A DNA stretch of 64,000 nucleotides from Nymphaea colorata (lineage: Eukaryota > Streptophyta > Magnoliopsida > Nymphaeales > Nymphaeaceae). Of the stretch, positions 11,281 to 24,180 are shown piece after piece; position 1 is the stretch's first letter; each line of letters starts with the position of its first letter. The notes below the pieces were generated by a model. The model was not told the DNA's origin and did not search any database. It was given only the letters and a program-made list of their open reading frames with translations. The stretch is taken from the NCBI RefSeq assembly GCF_008831285.2, contig NC_045142.1, forward strand, positions 15,689,354-15,753,353. The letters run 5' to 3'. Position numbers and translations under genes: made by a program.

Positions 11281-12461
11281 CACTACTAAGCTTAAATTAG
11301 AAGGACCTACCTAAAATAGCAGCAATGTGAAAACCAAACATTTTGGCCTTGAGACCTAAGTCATAGTGATCTCGGAAGTAGAGGTGGGCCCCAAAGGTCG
11401 AGGCATGATGAAAGTTCCCAACTTATGGTGCTGCACAACCATTTCTACCCCTACCATAAACAGAACTATTCTAGATTTCCCTCAAAACTACACCAGTGTG
11501 TCCTTCATATCAAGCGCGGTTCAAACAATTTTTGGAAGCTCTTTGTGGTTTTGTCTACAAATTTTTTGTTCTAAAATGATTGATCGGTAAAAGATAGAAG
11601 CCACTAGTGGAGTAAGGCAGTGAAGTAGAAAACTAGAAAACAGGCAAATTTAAACGTTTTGAATTGGAGTTTTCACTAGGTGAGCTAGAGAAACATGATT
11701 GATTGCTTGGATAAGAATTAGTCAAAAGAAGATGACAATGTTGATAGAATTCCTACTAAAAATGAGCTCATAAGACACTTAGAGTGAGATGAGTAAAATA
11801 AGTGATAAAAAATGGAAAAATGAACTGAATTTAGCCAACAACTATGAGCTTAAGGGAAGCTTCGATCAAGCTAAACAGAGTATGATCGACTTGCTCGAAG
11901 CTTCTCAAGGTTAGCTACATCTAGTCTGAATTAAAACTACAAAAGATTGTTACTAGGTAGATTGGGAGTGACCTAGTGACAAGGTCCAATAGGGTTGGAT
12001 TGGCACCAAGCATCTGCAATTTTGGGGGACCTAAGGCTCGATTAGATGAAGTGTAACAAACTCGATCTAAAATTACTGGTATAAAAGTGAGCTACAAATG
12101 GACCATTTTTAGAAAATGGGTCCCACTGAGTTCAATCTAATTAATTTGAGCTGAAATGAGCTGAGTTGGACCTTAGTTAGTTGGGAACCTCTATTTAAGG
12201 GAACCTCAATTTGATCCAGATTGAAGCTGAATTACCCCTAATTGGCTAGTTCCTGAAATTTTCCTATGGATGAACTACAAAATTTTAAATCGGTGACAGT
12301 GTCAGCCCAATGGATTGGTAATTTATTGATTATAGGGTGGCACCAGACTTAGGGGGAGGCCAAATAAGATTAGAATATAATTTGAAATGGTCGTAAAATA
12401 CTTATAGTGAAGGGTAAAACTAGAAAGCAGAGAAGTGGAAAATTTGGAGTACTTATAGATG

Positions 12462-13257
12462 TCTTACGTTGCTGTTAACCTGATTAGGAAGCCAAACTTA
12501 GTTGCAAAGATAAACATATTAAATTTTCCACACAAAGAAATGACCTTGAATTGCAAAACTGAATTGGTTTTAGAAAAGTTGCCCTGATAAAAAAGAAGTG
12601 AAGCAACGGAATGAGACCTTTATCACTTCAATAGAGAAACTAAAACGATGCCACATTTTGCAAAAAACAATTTTGACAATGGGTTTAGATAAAAGATTCA
12701 AGTCTAGCCTCTTAACCTAAATGGGCTGAAGCAAGGGATTGCAGCCCTTATCGCCTAGAAAAGAAGTAATAAAAGAAAAGTGCCCTAGTTTAGAAAGCAT
12801 TTTAAAAATGGATTTGTTATATAACTCAATTATAACCCCCTAACTTAAATCAGTTCAAGTAGTGGAGTGTCGCCCCTATCAGTTTGAGAGAGAAATGGTG
12901 AAGCAAGTGAGCAAACCATTTATCATTTCAAGAGAGAGAACGGCTGAAGCAAGGGAGCAAACCTATTATTATTTCAAGAGATAGAAAGGGTGAAGCAAGG
13001 GAGTGAATTCCATATTGCTTAGGCAGAAAATTTATTGCATCAAGGTAGTGTGGCCTTTATCCCTGGAGCAAAGAAAATTTGTAGCAAGAGGCAAACCCAT
13101 TACCATTATGGTAATGAAACCTTTCTAGAAAAAAAAATGCGCTAATTTTAAAATGTTGATTGTTTTTGAAGAGAAGGAAGTATTTGGTAAATTAACTCAA
13201 CTCCAAGTCTGAATAGAATGTTGAAAATAGTTGACGCCTCTTGGATGAATAATTTCT
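12462..13257. repeat. Spacer core with ~45-50-bp repeats
   Basis: Between units A and B. At least five degenerate copies of a motif around GAAGCAAGGGAG(C/T)(A/G)AA followed by CC(T/A)TTAT, an AT-rich part and TTCAAGAGA, most regular at 12885-13025. No coding potential. It would be the whole internal region if A and B are LTRs, typical of a non-autonomous element. Confidence 0.55.
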
Positions 13258-16200
13258 ATTTTTTGTCTATCTATAGTTCTAAAAAAATGAAAACCTTGAA
13301 AAGCATTGATTTGGATAGTTCTGAGGGTCCAGAGGCTGGATGGCACAATCTTGTGCACTTAGACCTTAGTTCCTAGTATTGAATTGAAGTTTTTTTTTAT
13401 TAATGTATGGATATAAAATGGAAGGTAGATGATTTATTTGATAGAAAGTGATCCATTTTTTAGTTTTAGAGATCCACATTCTGAAAGTTGTACTAGATCA
13501 AGGTGAAGGTGTTGGATTATGAACCTAGATTTCACAAGCGATACTAGGTTACAGAGCAAATATTAGACTGAGAATCTAGATCAGGCAAGTGATGTTGATT
13601 GGGTGATTTAGATTTGGAATCGAGGATGGATCATATATTCTGAATTCAGAATTTGGATAGGAATTATAATCTATAGTCCAAAACAAATTGCAAATGAAAT
13701 CGTAGATATAGATTTAGACAAAAGCATTAAAGGTTTGATATCTAAGATAGGGAGGGACGTCCCCCCATTTGTGTTCCACTGGCTTAAGTGGTTTAGACCG
13801 GGCTAGCCAATAGGCTTGTTGGGAATGGTTTCAATTGGTTTCGTTAAAATTTGTGCTCAAATTTGGTAGTTCTACATAAAAATAAACAGACCAAATTTAT
13901 CCCCAGTAGGGTGCTTCATGAGTTATCCTTAATAGGATCCCAGTTCAATTAACTAAGCCAATTGGTAGGTTAGCTGGGCTCAAGTCACGAAGATCTAGGC
14001 TCAACAGACTAAGTTAAACAAGTCATTTGGGTTCAAACTCAATAGGCTCGTTAGGTCTAGATTAGCTAGGTCTAGGTTTAGTAGGATTTGAGGGTCTAAG
14101 TCGGTCTAGCTTTGTCAGCAAGCTCAGGTTGGGTTTAGCAAGCCCAAAAGTTATAAATTTGGCAAGTCATGGAAAACTAGGTTAGTGGGACCCACTAAGT
14201 CTAATTATGTAGATTTTAAAAAATTATGGTCTATGGGCTCTATTGAGGTTGAAATAGGCAAGTTTTGACAAATGGATATCTATGGAACCTACCTAGTTTA
14301 AATTAGGCAGGATTCAGAAAGTTAGGATTATAAGACCTTCATAAGCTAAATTAGTCAAAGTTTTAAGAAATTGACTTCTACAGGACCTTCCTAGGCTAAA
14401 TTAGACAAGCTTCTAGGAATGAGTTCTATGAGACTTTTAGGTTCAATTAGACAAGTTTTAAGGGTTTTGAGCTTTGTGGGATCTTCTTATGTTAAATTAG
14501 GCAGGTTTCAAGGATTTGGGTGATGTAGGACATGCGTAGCCCAAAGTAGATGAGTTTCAAGGAATTTAAGTTTTAAGTACCCTACCAAGAATAGATTAAG
14601 CATGGCCAGCCTAAAATAATGGCAATACAAAACCCTATTGTTTTGAATTCTAAATCTAAGTTGTGGTGATCTTGGAAGTGGAGGTGGGCCACAAAGGTTG
14701 AAACAAGATAAAGTTCCCAAGTCGGTCTTGAATAGTGGTGATATAAAACCATTTCTAGCCCCTGCCATAAATATCACATTTTTAACAATTTTGCCCTTGA
14801 AAGTGCACAAGGCCATGAGCCCAGCTAGATTGATCTTGGTTTGAACCTTTTTTGCAACTTTTCCTAGTTTAATATTGAAGGTTTTGAGTTGGGGTTTTCA
14901 CTAGGTGAAAATTTTGGTAGAATTCCCATTAAAATGAGCTTAGAAGACACTTGGAGTGAAATGAGTGATTAGAAATGGAGAAATGAATTAAATGTAACTA
15001 TTATTGGATAACTATGAGGTTACAAGGAGCTATGATTAGGCTAAACAAAGTCTAACGGATTTGCTTTAAGCTTGGTCAATGTTAGCTATACCCTATCAGA
15101 GCCAAAAGTACCACATGTACTTGTCAAGTATATTGGAAGTGACCTAGTGACAAGGTCCAATAGAGTTGGAATTGACACCAAGTGTCCACGACGTATGGGG
15201 TGCTAAGGTGTTTGCACCCCACCCCATTCTCGGGGCCGTTGATCCGAATCAACAAGAATTTCAAATTGGGTTTTGTGAAAAAAATTTAAGAGAAATGGAT
15301 CCACCCATTCGTACGAGGTTCAACTGTTCCTGCTACCTTTAATAGGGGTAATCGGACTAAGGACTAAGCATTTCTCAGATTGTGTACAAGTCATTTAATC
15401 CAATCTTGTATGCTTGTGCATAGAGGGTTGAAATTGAAATTGAAAATTCATTTTGAATCTGGATTTGAACGAGCAATTTTTAAGTTTGTTTTAGGCATTG
15501 GACAAGTTGTTTGGAAAATTAACTTGTTTTTACAAGTTATTTGAAAATTCAATTTACCTTTAAGAGTTTGGGAAAATTAGAAAATCTCCAAGATGGAAGA
15601 CTTATTTTGGTAAAAAATGTGCCATTTGAATTTGATTTCAATCTTGGCACGAATGTTAAAAATTCATTTTGGTTGTGGTTTTGACCCGAGATTTTGATTG
15701 ATAATTCAAAAATTTGGATTGAAAATTTTGATAGATAATTGAGAAAGTTGGAAATTTTTGTGATTGAAATATAGTTTCTTGTTGTGAACTCAAGATCATC
15801 TCATGATTTTAGATTGAAATTTGAGAACAACTTGTGATCAAATTTTTAAGAAAAAAGTATAAGTTGACTTAACAAATGGACCAAATTTTGGACAAAGTGT
15901 TAAACTTGGCAAATGAATGATTTTGAATTTTCGTTTTGCCAAATCATGTGATTAGGTTTAAGAGATATAAACTTAATTTTCAAAGGAATTCTTTTTTTTT
16001 AGGGAATAGTTGGGAGCAAGTAAAACTAACTCTTTTGATGAAGATTCCAAAATGCTAGAAAACATGTTTTCAAAAGTATTTTGATCAAATTAGTATATGA
16101 TGGTATGTGTATTTTCTTTTGCGAGATTTCCAAGTTCTTGTTGCAATATGACTCGGTAACCTTTTGTAGCTTGAAATAGGATCACTTAATTTTTAGAGAA

Positions 16201-17246
16201 TGTACGTGTGTGATTTGGTGAATGTGCATGCGTGAAAGAATAAGAGAAACTATATGAGGCATTCATTTTTCTCTCTCTCATAATCTCTCAACATTCATTC
16301 AATATAGACATGAATCATGTAATCCATATACATAAAGATTGATTTTTAATTAGAATGTAGGACTTTCTCTACATATGTTTAACATTTTATAAAGCATAAG
16401 AGTTAGAGATGCAGTCTACAAGTTTGAGACTTGAATTAAAATCTCAAAATAATGAAAAATCATGTAAATGAAGTTAAAATCATTCTTCAAAATATATGAG
16501 AGACGTAGATGACATCCACTTTTGTCTCAAAATAGCTATAAAATCAGATGTATAAATTCAAATGGCTGAAAATTAGAAAAGTTGATTCTAAAAAAACTTG
16601 CTTTCTTAGAGAATAATGACAAATCATTGAAAATTGTTAACTTTTCTTGAGCTAACATCTAAATCAGCAAGAGGAATGTTTCTTTTGAGAGCATGTTTCC
16701 ATTAGTGTTAGATATACACCTTGGGTCAACATGAAGTTTTAGAAAACTTTCTTTTCTAAAATCAAATTAAATTTTAGATTTTACACCAAAAATTTCATCC
16801 ATTCCTTGGACGATTTCAGCATATTTGATCTTCTCTTTTGGAGAAATGAAGATTGGAATTTGAATATGATTTTGAAGTATTTTGGAATGTTGATTAATCT
16901 CATGCAAGTTCTAGAAATATATGAAATGAAACCAACAATTCCTGAAATATTCTTTGAGTGTCGGTTTGCATGAGATTAGAACTTTCTCAAGCTCTATGAA
17001 AGATAGTCACTTTGTGGCTAGAAATTAACATTCCAAGAGCTTAAACTTTAGATTTTTAAGCTAAATTTGATGAAAACATGGTCTGATCTTAGCAATGTAT
17101 ATGAATTCATGCATGTGTTACTAGAATTGATAAAGTTTTAAGATGAAATATTGAGTGATTTTGTAGTTTAGAACTACGCATATCAAAATGAAGTTCTCTT
17201 TCTTTAAAATCAGTTTGGAAAGATGTTCTAACCTAATTTTAAAAGA

Positions 17247-17248
<2 letters not shown>

Positions 17249-17314
<66 letters not shown>
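17249..17314. repeat. (AT)n microsatellite
   Basis: Perfect 66-bp AT run inside giant LTR copy 2. Confidence 0.95.
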
Positions 17315-17318
<4 letters not shown>

Positions 17319-18566
17319 TGCCTCCCAAAATGGGATATTTGACAAGGGACCACTTGGCTTATGAACCATGATGATTCATAGTTGGGTTCTTTTACATAGG
17401 AAGATTGAAAACTAGTTTCTATTACTTTTACCACTCTTAATTAACTAAATCAAGAATGCATGAATTAAAATGACACAAAATGGAAGAAAACAAGATATCA
17501 CTCAAGCTTATTTGCCTATGATTCGCCATGCAAGGGTAGATCAAATTCGTAAGAATGTATCCATCTCTAATAGGCATTTAAAATGTATATATTGCAGCAA
17601 ATATAAATCTCTCTCACCTTGGGATTCACTCATGGTAGGGAGTTTAAAATGATTTAGGATGCCTATTTTGAAAGGGATGTGGCCTTGGGGCCCTTTTCAA
17701 AATTTGATTCATGGGTTCTCTTTTTAAAAAAACCAAATTCATGCATGTATCATGCATTAAAATGTACATTGATTGTAGTTCTACCTAGCTAGACATAATT
17801 CTCAGCTATGAATAAGAACAAAAATAAAACCCTCCCACGGATATTGAATATGAAGATAAATAGCAAGAAGCAAAAATAGATGGAGAATAAGCTATAATCA
17901 CATACCATGTAGTCAGCCTTGGTGCTTGAGGCTTCTCCTTTCTTGTTCTCTAAGTCAAGCAATTCTAAGAAAGAATCCAACTTTGGATTCAAGCTTAGGA
18001 AAGCTAAAAGAAAAGAGTCTTCTTGTTGAAAATTATAGAGATGGAGAGGGTTTTCCTTTTACTAGAAATCCTAAGCAATGGTCCAATGAAGTACCCTAGC
18101 TTAGCAAATCTAGAACCAAGGAATGGGAGAAAGAGAGAGAGAAAGAGCTTGGATGATGACAACCTGTCCTATTCTTGGCTTCTTCTTCTCTTCTTCTTCT
18201 TTCTTCCTCTTGGTTAGGAGAAGAGAGAGACAAAAAATTCTTCCCCCACCTTGGCACAAAAAATTTGAGCTAAGTAGGCACTTAGTTGTATTTCAATTGT
18301 TCTCAATTCGAATTGTACTTTGACTAGGTTGAGTCAAAGTAGATTTGTTCTAGTCAAGGTCTATCTATGTCCAATAGTTGGATCATGGGGTGGACCTAAC
18401 ATTTTGACTGGGTTAAGCTCATGTTAACTAAGCTCGGTGAGGATGTGGCACCACTTTTGGGTTCACCTAAGTCAAACCTACTTGGTTTCACTAGGTTAGT
18501 TAGAAATCATCAAGGCTTCCTTGGAACTAGACTGCTCTCTTTAATTAGAGAATCTCCTTGTTAATT

Positions 18567-18568
<2 letters not shown>

Positions 18569-18646
<78 letters not shown>
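18569..18646. repeat. (AT)n microsatellite
   Basis: Perfect 78-bp AT run inside giant LTR copy 2, in the probable U3 half. Confidence 0.95.
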
Positions 18647-18648
<2 letters not shown>

Positions 18649-19589
18649 CTGTGAATCTAATTATGATCTTATTTATGCCTCATTGAAAATGATACATTTA
18701 TTTAATTGAGAGGAGATATTTTGAGAAAGAAGGGTGCGTAGCCTCTTGGGTGGCCCCTTGCCCACGCAGGTGAAGTGGGGCCCACATGGCATTTTGAATC
18801 TTGAATTGGATCCAGTTTTTGAATTTGAATCTAGATTCAGATTTTGAATTTATATCTAGATTCCAAGTTGGACATTGATTACAAATGACAATTGTAATTG
18901 GATTTGAATTTCAAAAACTAAATTTGAATCCAGTTTTGAGTATTGGATTAAGATTTGGACTCATAGTCCTGCCTTGGGATTTGTGCTATGAATCAAATTC
19001 ATGATCTGAACCTAAATTGTGTTCAGATTCAAAATTGACTTTGAAATTAAAGTTTTTCATAATTGTTTTGTGAAATTCTTTTGTAAGATTTTGAAATTGC
19101 ATCCATCAACTGAGATGAAAAATTTTGGGGTGTTAACATAAGGCTAAGTCAGATAATGAATGATAAACTTGATCCATGCTTGCTAAGAGGCTCAATTTTA
19201 ACTAGGTTGACCTTAAATGGGAATGGATACTAGAGAGCCAGAAATGATGCTTCCTTTGTCTAAGGAGAGTTCACATCAATCTTGATTGAAGTTGAATCGT
19301 CTAATTAGTTGGTTCCTAACATTTTCATAGGAATGAAGGTCAAAATGGTAAAATGGTCTATGTGCTAGCTTAGCAGCTAGATAATTTACTGAATCTAAGA
19401 TAGCACCAGCTTAGGTAAAGATTGAATATGACCTATTAAGGCTATTTCTAGATAGGGAGGCAATACAAACTTGAAATGTGGTATTTTGAAAAAGGTTGAA
19501 ATTCATCAAAGAATGTCCAAGATGGTCACACAATTAGAATGAGGGTAAGAAAGAAAATAAGATGAGCGGAAAATTTTGGGGTGTTTACA

Positions 19590-20820
19590 CAATTTCACCT
19601 TTTATATCATGAATATGTCGCCATCATACGTTTTACTTTTGAGTCATCCTTGGATCCATGTTGCAGATGTGGTCCCTTCAATTGTTCACCAATGTATAAA
19701 TTGGATCTGCAACACTGAAACCTTCACTATCCATGTTGATGATCCCAAGGAAAAGTGAACATTTGTTTGCCCATGCATGGACATCCAACTTTTTATTTGC
19801 ATCTACTTGCCATTTGTGTATGTGTATTTGTGACTTCAAGTCTTTAATTCATGGCCATATTTCAGCACAACACCCACTTTCTAAAGGATGTCTTCCAAGA
19901 CAGCCAGCATATAAGTCAATTTGTCCTTGTTCATCTTTTTCTCTTAGGAAACTACCCAAGAAACAGTTAAAAGTAAGAGAACAACATAAATTCAAGCTGA
20001 TGAGTTTGAATCCATCAATTAGAATTGCCAAAATTTGTGCATATTCAAATGAAGAATTAGCTTTCACCCTTATTTGTGACTCCGCTGGCTCAATAATGAC
20101 ACCAATGAGAATCCAAAAAACTTGCAAATTGACTCAAGTCTTTTAACAAATGAGAGGAAGAAAATTCTTGACTTCCTCACAAGTCATCAAGAAGCCTTCT
20201 TATGGGCGTGCAGTGATATGCGAGTGTTGGATGGATCCACAATTGGTTGACCATCAATTATCCCTTAAGCGCTAATGAAATGAGAGAAAGAAAGTTATTG
20301 ACTTCCTCACAAGTCATCAAGAAGCCTTCTTAGAGACTTGCAATGATATGTTAGGGTTGGATCCACAATTGATTGAGCATCAATTGTCTCTTAATCCCAA
20401 AAGAAAATCATTCAAGCAAAATCTAAGGAAGTTGGATCCCATATTAGAAAACCAAGTCAAAACGGCTTCAAAGATTTGTTGAAAGTAGAATTTATCAATC
20501 TCATTGACTACCTTGAGTGGTTGGCTAATATTATGGTTGTCTCCAAGAAAAATGGCAAGGTCTGTCTTTGCATTGATTTTATAGATCTCAACAAGGTCAT
20601 GCCAAAAGATGATTTCGCACACCCATCATTGGTTTACTGGTTGACAATACTGCCAATTACATAAAATGTTCTTTATAGGCATGTGTTCTAGGTTCAATCA
20701 AATCAAGCTAGCTGCAAGGACCAACTAAAGAGTTTTCCTCACAATATGAGACACCTTTTGTTATACAATAATATCATTTTGGCTAAAGAATGTTGTAAGA
20801 ACTTATGAGAGTTATACCAG
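19590..20820 (+). pseudogene. Ty3/gypsy protease-RT remnant
   Basis: The plus-strand frame near 19612-19750 gives a gypsy retropepsin C-terminal block (SYVLLLSHPWIHVADVVPS, family form LLGRPWIH..GAVPS). About 20153-20450 resembles the pre-RT linker (DM.GLDPQLIEHQLSLNP). 20515-20640 is the RT start (ANIMVVSKKNGKVCLCIDF, LNKVMPKDDF). About 20680-20810 continues it as degraded text like GYNQIKMA and PFGLKNAGATYQ. Stops and frameshifts disable it, and gag, RNase H and integrase are absent. A ~129-bp tandem duplication (from 20153 and 20282) repeats the linker. Confidence 0.75.
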
Positions 20821-21590
20821 TTATTTTTCGTTACCAGTTATCAACAACACAAGACAGAAGTAGAGAACACACATTCTAGCGTAGTTCAATCCCTAGGGAC
20901 CAACACTCACAAGACAACCGAAGGGCCATGAATTTATTGATGCGCGTGGACTTACCATGATGAAAGGAACAACTCCTTTCCTCAAACGAAAATTACAGCT
21001 CACAGAGATATTTTAATAGGTGTACAAACATTTCCATTATTGTCCACACTCTTGTTGTTCACAAGTATTTGCATTGTTGCTGTTTTCACTTGATATGCTG
21101 ACTCTGCATTATCAGCTTTTATTTGCATTATTCGTCCATTTGGACTTCATCCTTTCCTTTTAAAACATGAAATTTTTGGCAGAAGGCGAGATTCTTCTTG
21201 TTGGTCGGTATCAGCCCCAACTTGCCTATCCTTTAAAGTGTGCTAACATGGGGAACTTTTGAGCTAAAAATTCTCAACAACTCTACTTGAGTGAAGAGAG
21301 AGGGAGAGAGATTGGTCTGCAATCATACTCTGAGTGAACCAAAAATGCAATTGGCACGCATTGGGTGTTGGGAACTTTGTTAAACTCTATTGTTTCTTTC
21401 TTTAAAATGTATATAGGTTCAATATAGAACAGAGAGCACGGGGCAGGGTCAGAGGTAAGTGTCGCACAAAGCCCATTATAAGACCTCATTTTTAATGATT
21501 GAATTTGAGTAACTTTGCATCTAATTATATAGATCAGCCCCACAAAACCCCGGTCACTGCCCCAAGGCCGACTGAAAAATTGTTACCTAT
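20821..21590. other. No recognisable gene
   Basis: Follows the gypsy RT fragment. Frames are short, and no transposon terminus or exon was identified. The change of character near 20820 suggests another break or insertion in the gypsy remnant. Confidence 0.3.
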
Positions 21591-21690
21591 ATATTTAGTT
21601 TTTTATAGACAAAAACTATATTTAGTTTTTTATAGACAAAAACTTCTGGTTCCACCCCTGGCGCAAGGCTCATAGCTTCTTGAGCATTAA
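21520..21690. repeat. Short dispersed-repeat fragment with 28-bp duplication
   Basis: Contains two direct copies of a TATATTTAGTTTTTTATAGA block about 28 bp apart (around 21590-21645), next to a GGTTCCACCCCTGGCGC end. The reverse complement, CAGGGGTGGAACCAG, resembles AGGGGCAGAGCCAGG at 63134, so both may be ends of one small dispersed family. Class not determined. Confidence 0.4.
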
Positions 21691-21699
21691 GGTTAGAGA

Positions 21700-23690
21700 A
21701 TTTAACAAAGGTGTCAAAAATCACACTATTGAAGGCCCTGCCAAAAAATCCAATTTTAGAAATTGTAAGAGCTGCAGAATATCAGGCTTTTCGACACTCA
21801 GTTTCAACAGTTCGGACCAAACTAGGTTCTGCTGAACCCCAGATCAGGGTACCAACCAGATGTCCCCTCAAATGCAGCTTCTTTTATATATATATATATA
21901 AATACAAGGTTTGAACCCCAAAAAGTGCCATCCAAACATGGCCTTCGGTGGGTGACACCTACAAAAAAGTTGTACAGTTGAGAATATATAATGCACCAAT
22001 TAGTTCCAATAGTGATCCACACCCTCTTCGGGAGCTTTCTTGTTGAAAGTGGGAGATGGAAAATAAATCACAAATCAGCATAACACAGCACAACGCCACA
22101 AGCCCCTCTTTGGTTATCCTCCATGCATCTGTTAGAAAAGATAAAAATTAACTGACAAAATTAGCTAGTAAGACAAGATAAAATAATTTCTTGATGAATA
22201 GCAATCCAGCCTAGCAACCCTATAATCCCTTTCTGAAGGTAAAGTTTAAAACCAATAAGGATTAGTTGCAGATGAGAATGGATGAAGGACTTATCCATTC
22301 TTTATAATCTTCGCAAACTCAAATTAATTTTGGTTTGCCAGTACCTGATGCTAGAAAAACATTTCGTTCATGAATTAATAAGGAAAGATCAATAGAATAT
22401 TGTTTATCAGTATAGGATCTGTAACTGAATGAAACATGTAATACAACGATTCGAGCTACGCAGCCATCTGAAGACTGAAGAACTAATACATGCTGAAATA
22501 TATAATGGCTGGTTTGATTGTATGTTAAAAAACCAAGGAAAGATGTCATTCTATCCTGTCAACTTGGAGGCGTTTCCCAACAGAAGCTATTGTTCCCTGT
22601 AAAATGTCAAGCATTAAAAAACAAGAATGAGATGCAACATGTTCAGAGGACATGAAACTAAGTAACAATCAGAATAGTGTACATGCCTGTCGGAAATTGA
22701 GAGATCTACTGTAGTTAATTTGTGGCAACAGATAACATCCACTCAGTACAAGAACAAGGTTGATCCTCTATAATAGAACTCACCTTGCAGTCCATCCAAA
22801 TGCTCGTCGTCTACCATGGACATTGTTTTTACTCTTATTTTGTCATATCTTCAGTCATTTCATGTTTGCTGTCTATCAAGCTTTGTCAAGACTCAAGGGT
22901 TCACCCGTAGACTCTTCATAGATGAAACAAGTAGAAGAAAACTGTGTCTGAATAGAGTAGATGCATGATCAGCCATATGAAACAATGGACTCTACGGCAA
23001 GTTAGATTCACATTTTATGTGCACTTAAATTCACCACTTTTTCTGTATCATGGAAAGTTCCAGTTCTACCACTTTTCCTGTTAAGCCCGTCAACGAGGAA
23101 TATCCCAATTTGAAACAATGAGCAACAAGAAAGGAACTAGCTATTATATATACATAGGATATGCACATAAGAACTCTTCAGCAATCCCAACTGCTACTTT
23201 AAGGAACATTGTCAAGAACACAAAACCAAACAAAGCTAGATGTGAGCCCAAAACTTCTTGCTTAAAGAGGACGCAAAGAATACCACCAAAGAATAGCTGT
23301 CGTAGAACTGCAGTTAAGGCTTAAGCTCACCCAGATAATGCAATTTGAAACAGGGTGATTACTAGTGACATTTGTCAACACAATGGTTCGCTTGTAGACT
23401 CACAATCCAAATTGGTACCCAAGAGAAATGATAATCAAAACTTTCAGCACAAATGTGTGTAGTGTAGACTGAAAAACATCCAGTTCTACTACTAGCTTCT
23501 ACCTGGATAGGAAATTTGAACTAATATCATATACCACTGCAACGAATATCACGTCTTTTTTGAAGAAGACCTGATATCAACGCATTTTTTTGCATTTTGA
23601 TCACATCTTTTGGTGTTACTTTTACGTTATTTGTCTTTAAAGTTTAGAAGTTAGGTTAAATTATTTATCTTTATACATTACTAACATTGC
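21700..23690 (-). other. Gene-poor stretch with two candidate minus-strand exons
   Basis: Two splice-like junctions are visible on the minus strand. A block with ATGTCCATGGTAGACGACG ends CTGCAAG before GTGAGT (exon edge 22784). A block begins GGAACAATAGCTTCTG after TTTTACAG (exon edge 22596). Joined, they encode only a very short peptide, so they could be non-coding 3' exons of a minus-strand transcript or chance. Nothing else in the stretch is recognisable. Confidence 0.2.
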
Positions 23691-23694
23691 CACA

Positions 23695-24180
23695 AATATC
23701 GCCCTTAGAAAAATCTCGGCATAGTTTTTCTCGGGTATCTTTCAGCAAAGTTCTTCTCGAGAAAATCTTGACAATTTTTTAAAATTAAAAAATCATAAAA
23801 ACATTAAAACTAAAAAAAATGAAAAATATTAAAATCTCAAGAAAAAATCGTGATAAATTCGTCAGAAATTCACGAGATTTTTATTTTTGGCAAGATTTTC
23901 CAAATCTCAAGATTTTTTCCTATTCTTTCGTTTTATTTCATTTTCTGGTAAAGATCGCGTGATTTTCAAAAACCTCATGATATTTGTGACATTTATTACA
24001 GAAACATGATTTTTATCATTTTCTCTAGTTATCATTTATGTTTTCTTATTAATTTCTCATTTATCTTATTTTTATCTAATTTTTAGGAACTTTTTAAATT
24101 ACCAAAATTTTTCTGAAATTTTCTCATGGAAAACAACTTTGCTGAAAAATACTTGAGAAAAACCTCACCCTTAAGAACCC
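23695..24180. mobile_element. Fold-back MITE-like element (~480 bp)
   Basis: The outer ~80 bp on each side are inverted repeats. The left arm has TTTCTCGGGTATCTTTCAGC and AAAGTTCTTCTCGAGAAAAT. The right arm read on the minus strand has TTTCTCAAGTATTTTTCAGC and AAAGTTGTTTTCC. The interior is very AT-rich with further short palindromic words. No coding capacity. Exact ends and target duplication are unclear. A related half-element lies at 43003-43160. Confidence 0.65.

Larger units (their letters stand above)
9826..12461. repeat. LTR-like repeat unit A
   Basis: Aligns in the same orientation with unit B. Examples: ATAGTTGTAAAAATATGAAA at 9838 against the B start near 13273; GCATGATCTTGTGCATTCA; the string CCTAGTGACAAGGTCCAATA; and the stretch before 12461, which aligns with the end of B (GGAAAATTTTGGGGTGTTTACA). 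Divergence is substantial. The end of B looks like a TG...CA LTR terminus (TGTAAACACCCC on the minus strand), so A and B may be the two LTRs of an old non-autonomous element around 12462-13257. No primer site or target duplication was found to prove it. Confidence 0.5.
15209..19138 (-). mobile_element. Giant solo LTR, copy 2 (3.93 kb)
   Basis: On the plus strand it begins TGTTTGCACCCC and ends GGGGTGTTAACA. It is flanked by a perfect 5-bp target duplication TAAGG at 15204-15208 and 19139-19143. Unit A supplies an approximate empty site (CCTAAGGCTCG at 12028 against GCTAAGG...TAAGGCTAAG here). It shares ends with copies 1 and 3, and the block TTAATAGGGGTAATCGGACT near 15350 matches the equivalent GGGGGTAATTAATCC block in copy 1. 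No coding region is seen. By homology its sense strand is minus, although I do not see the CTATAAATA box found in copies 1 and 3. Confidence 0.8.
13258..19589. repeat. LTR-like repeat unit B (interrupted)
   Basis: Homologous to unit A. The left part is 13258-15208 and the right part 19144-19589, with giant solo LTR copy 2 in between; net length is about 2.4 kb. The right end AAATTTTGGGGTGTTTACA is an LTR-like terminus abutting Ty3/gypsy protease debris at 19590. The tandem array at 14210-14560 matches the one in A. No coding region was found; isolated frames such as 14508-14816 are chance. Confidence 0.55.
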
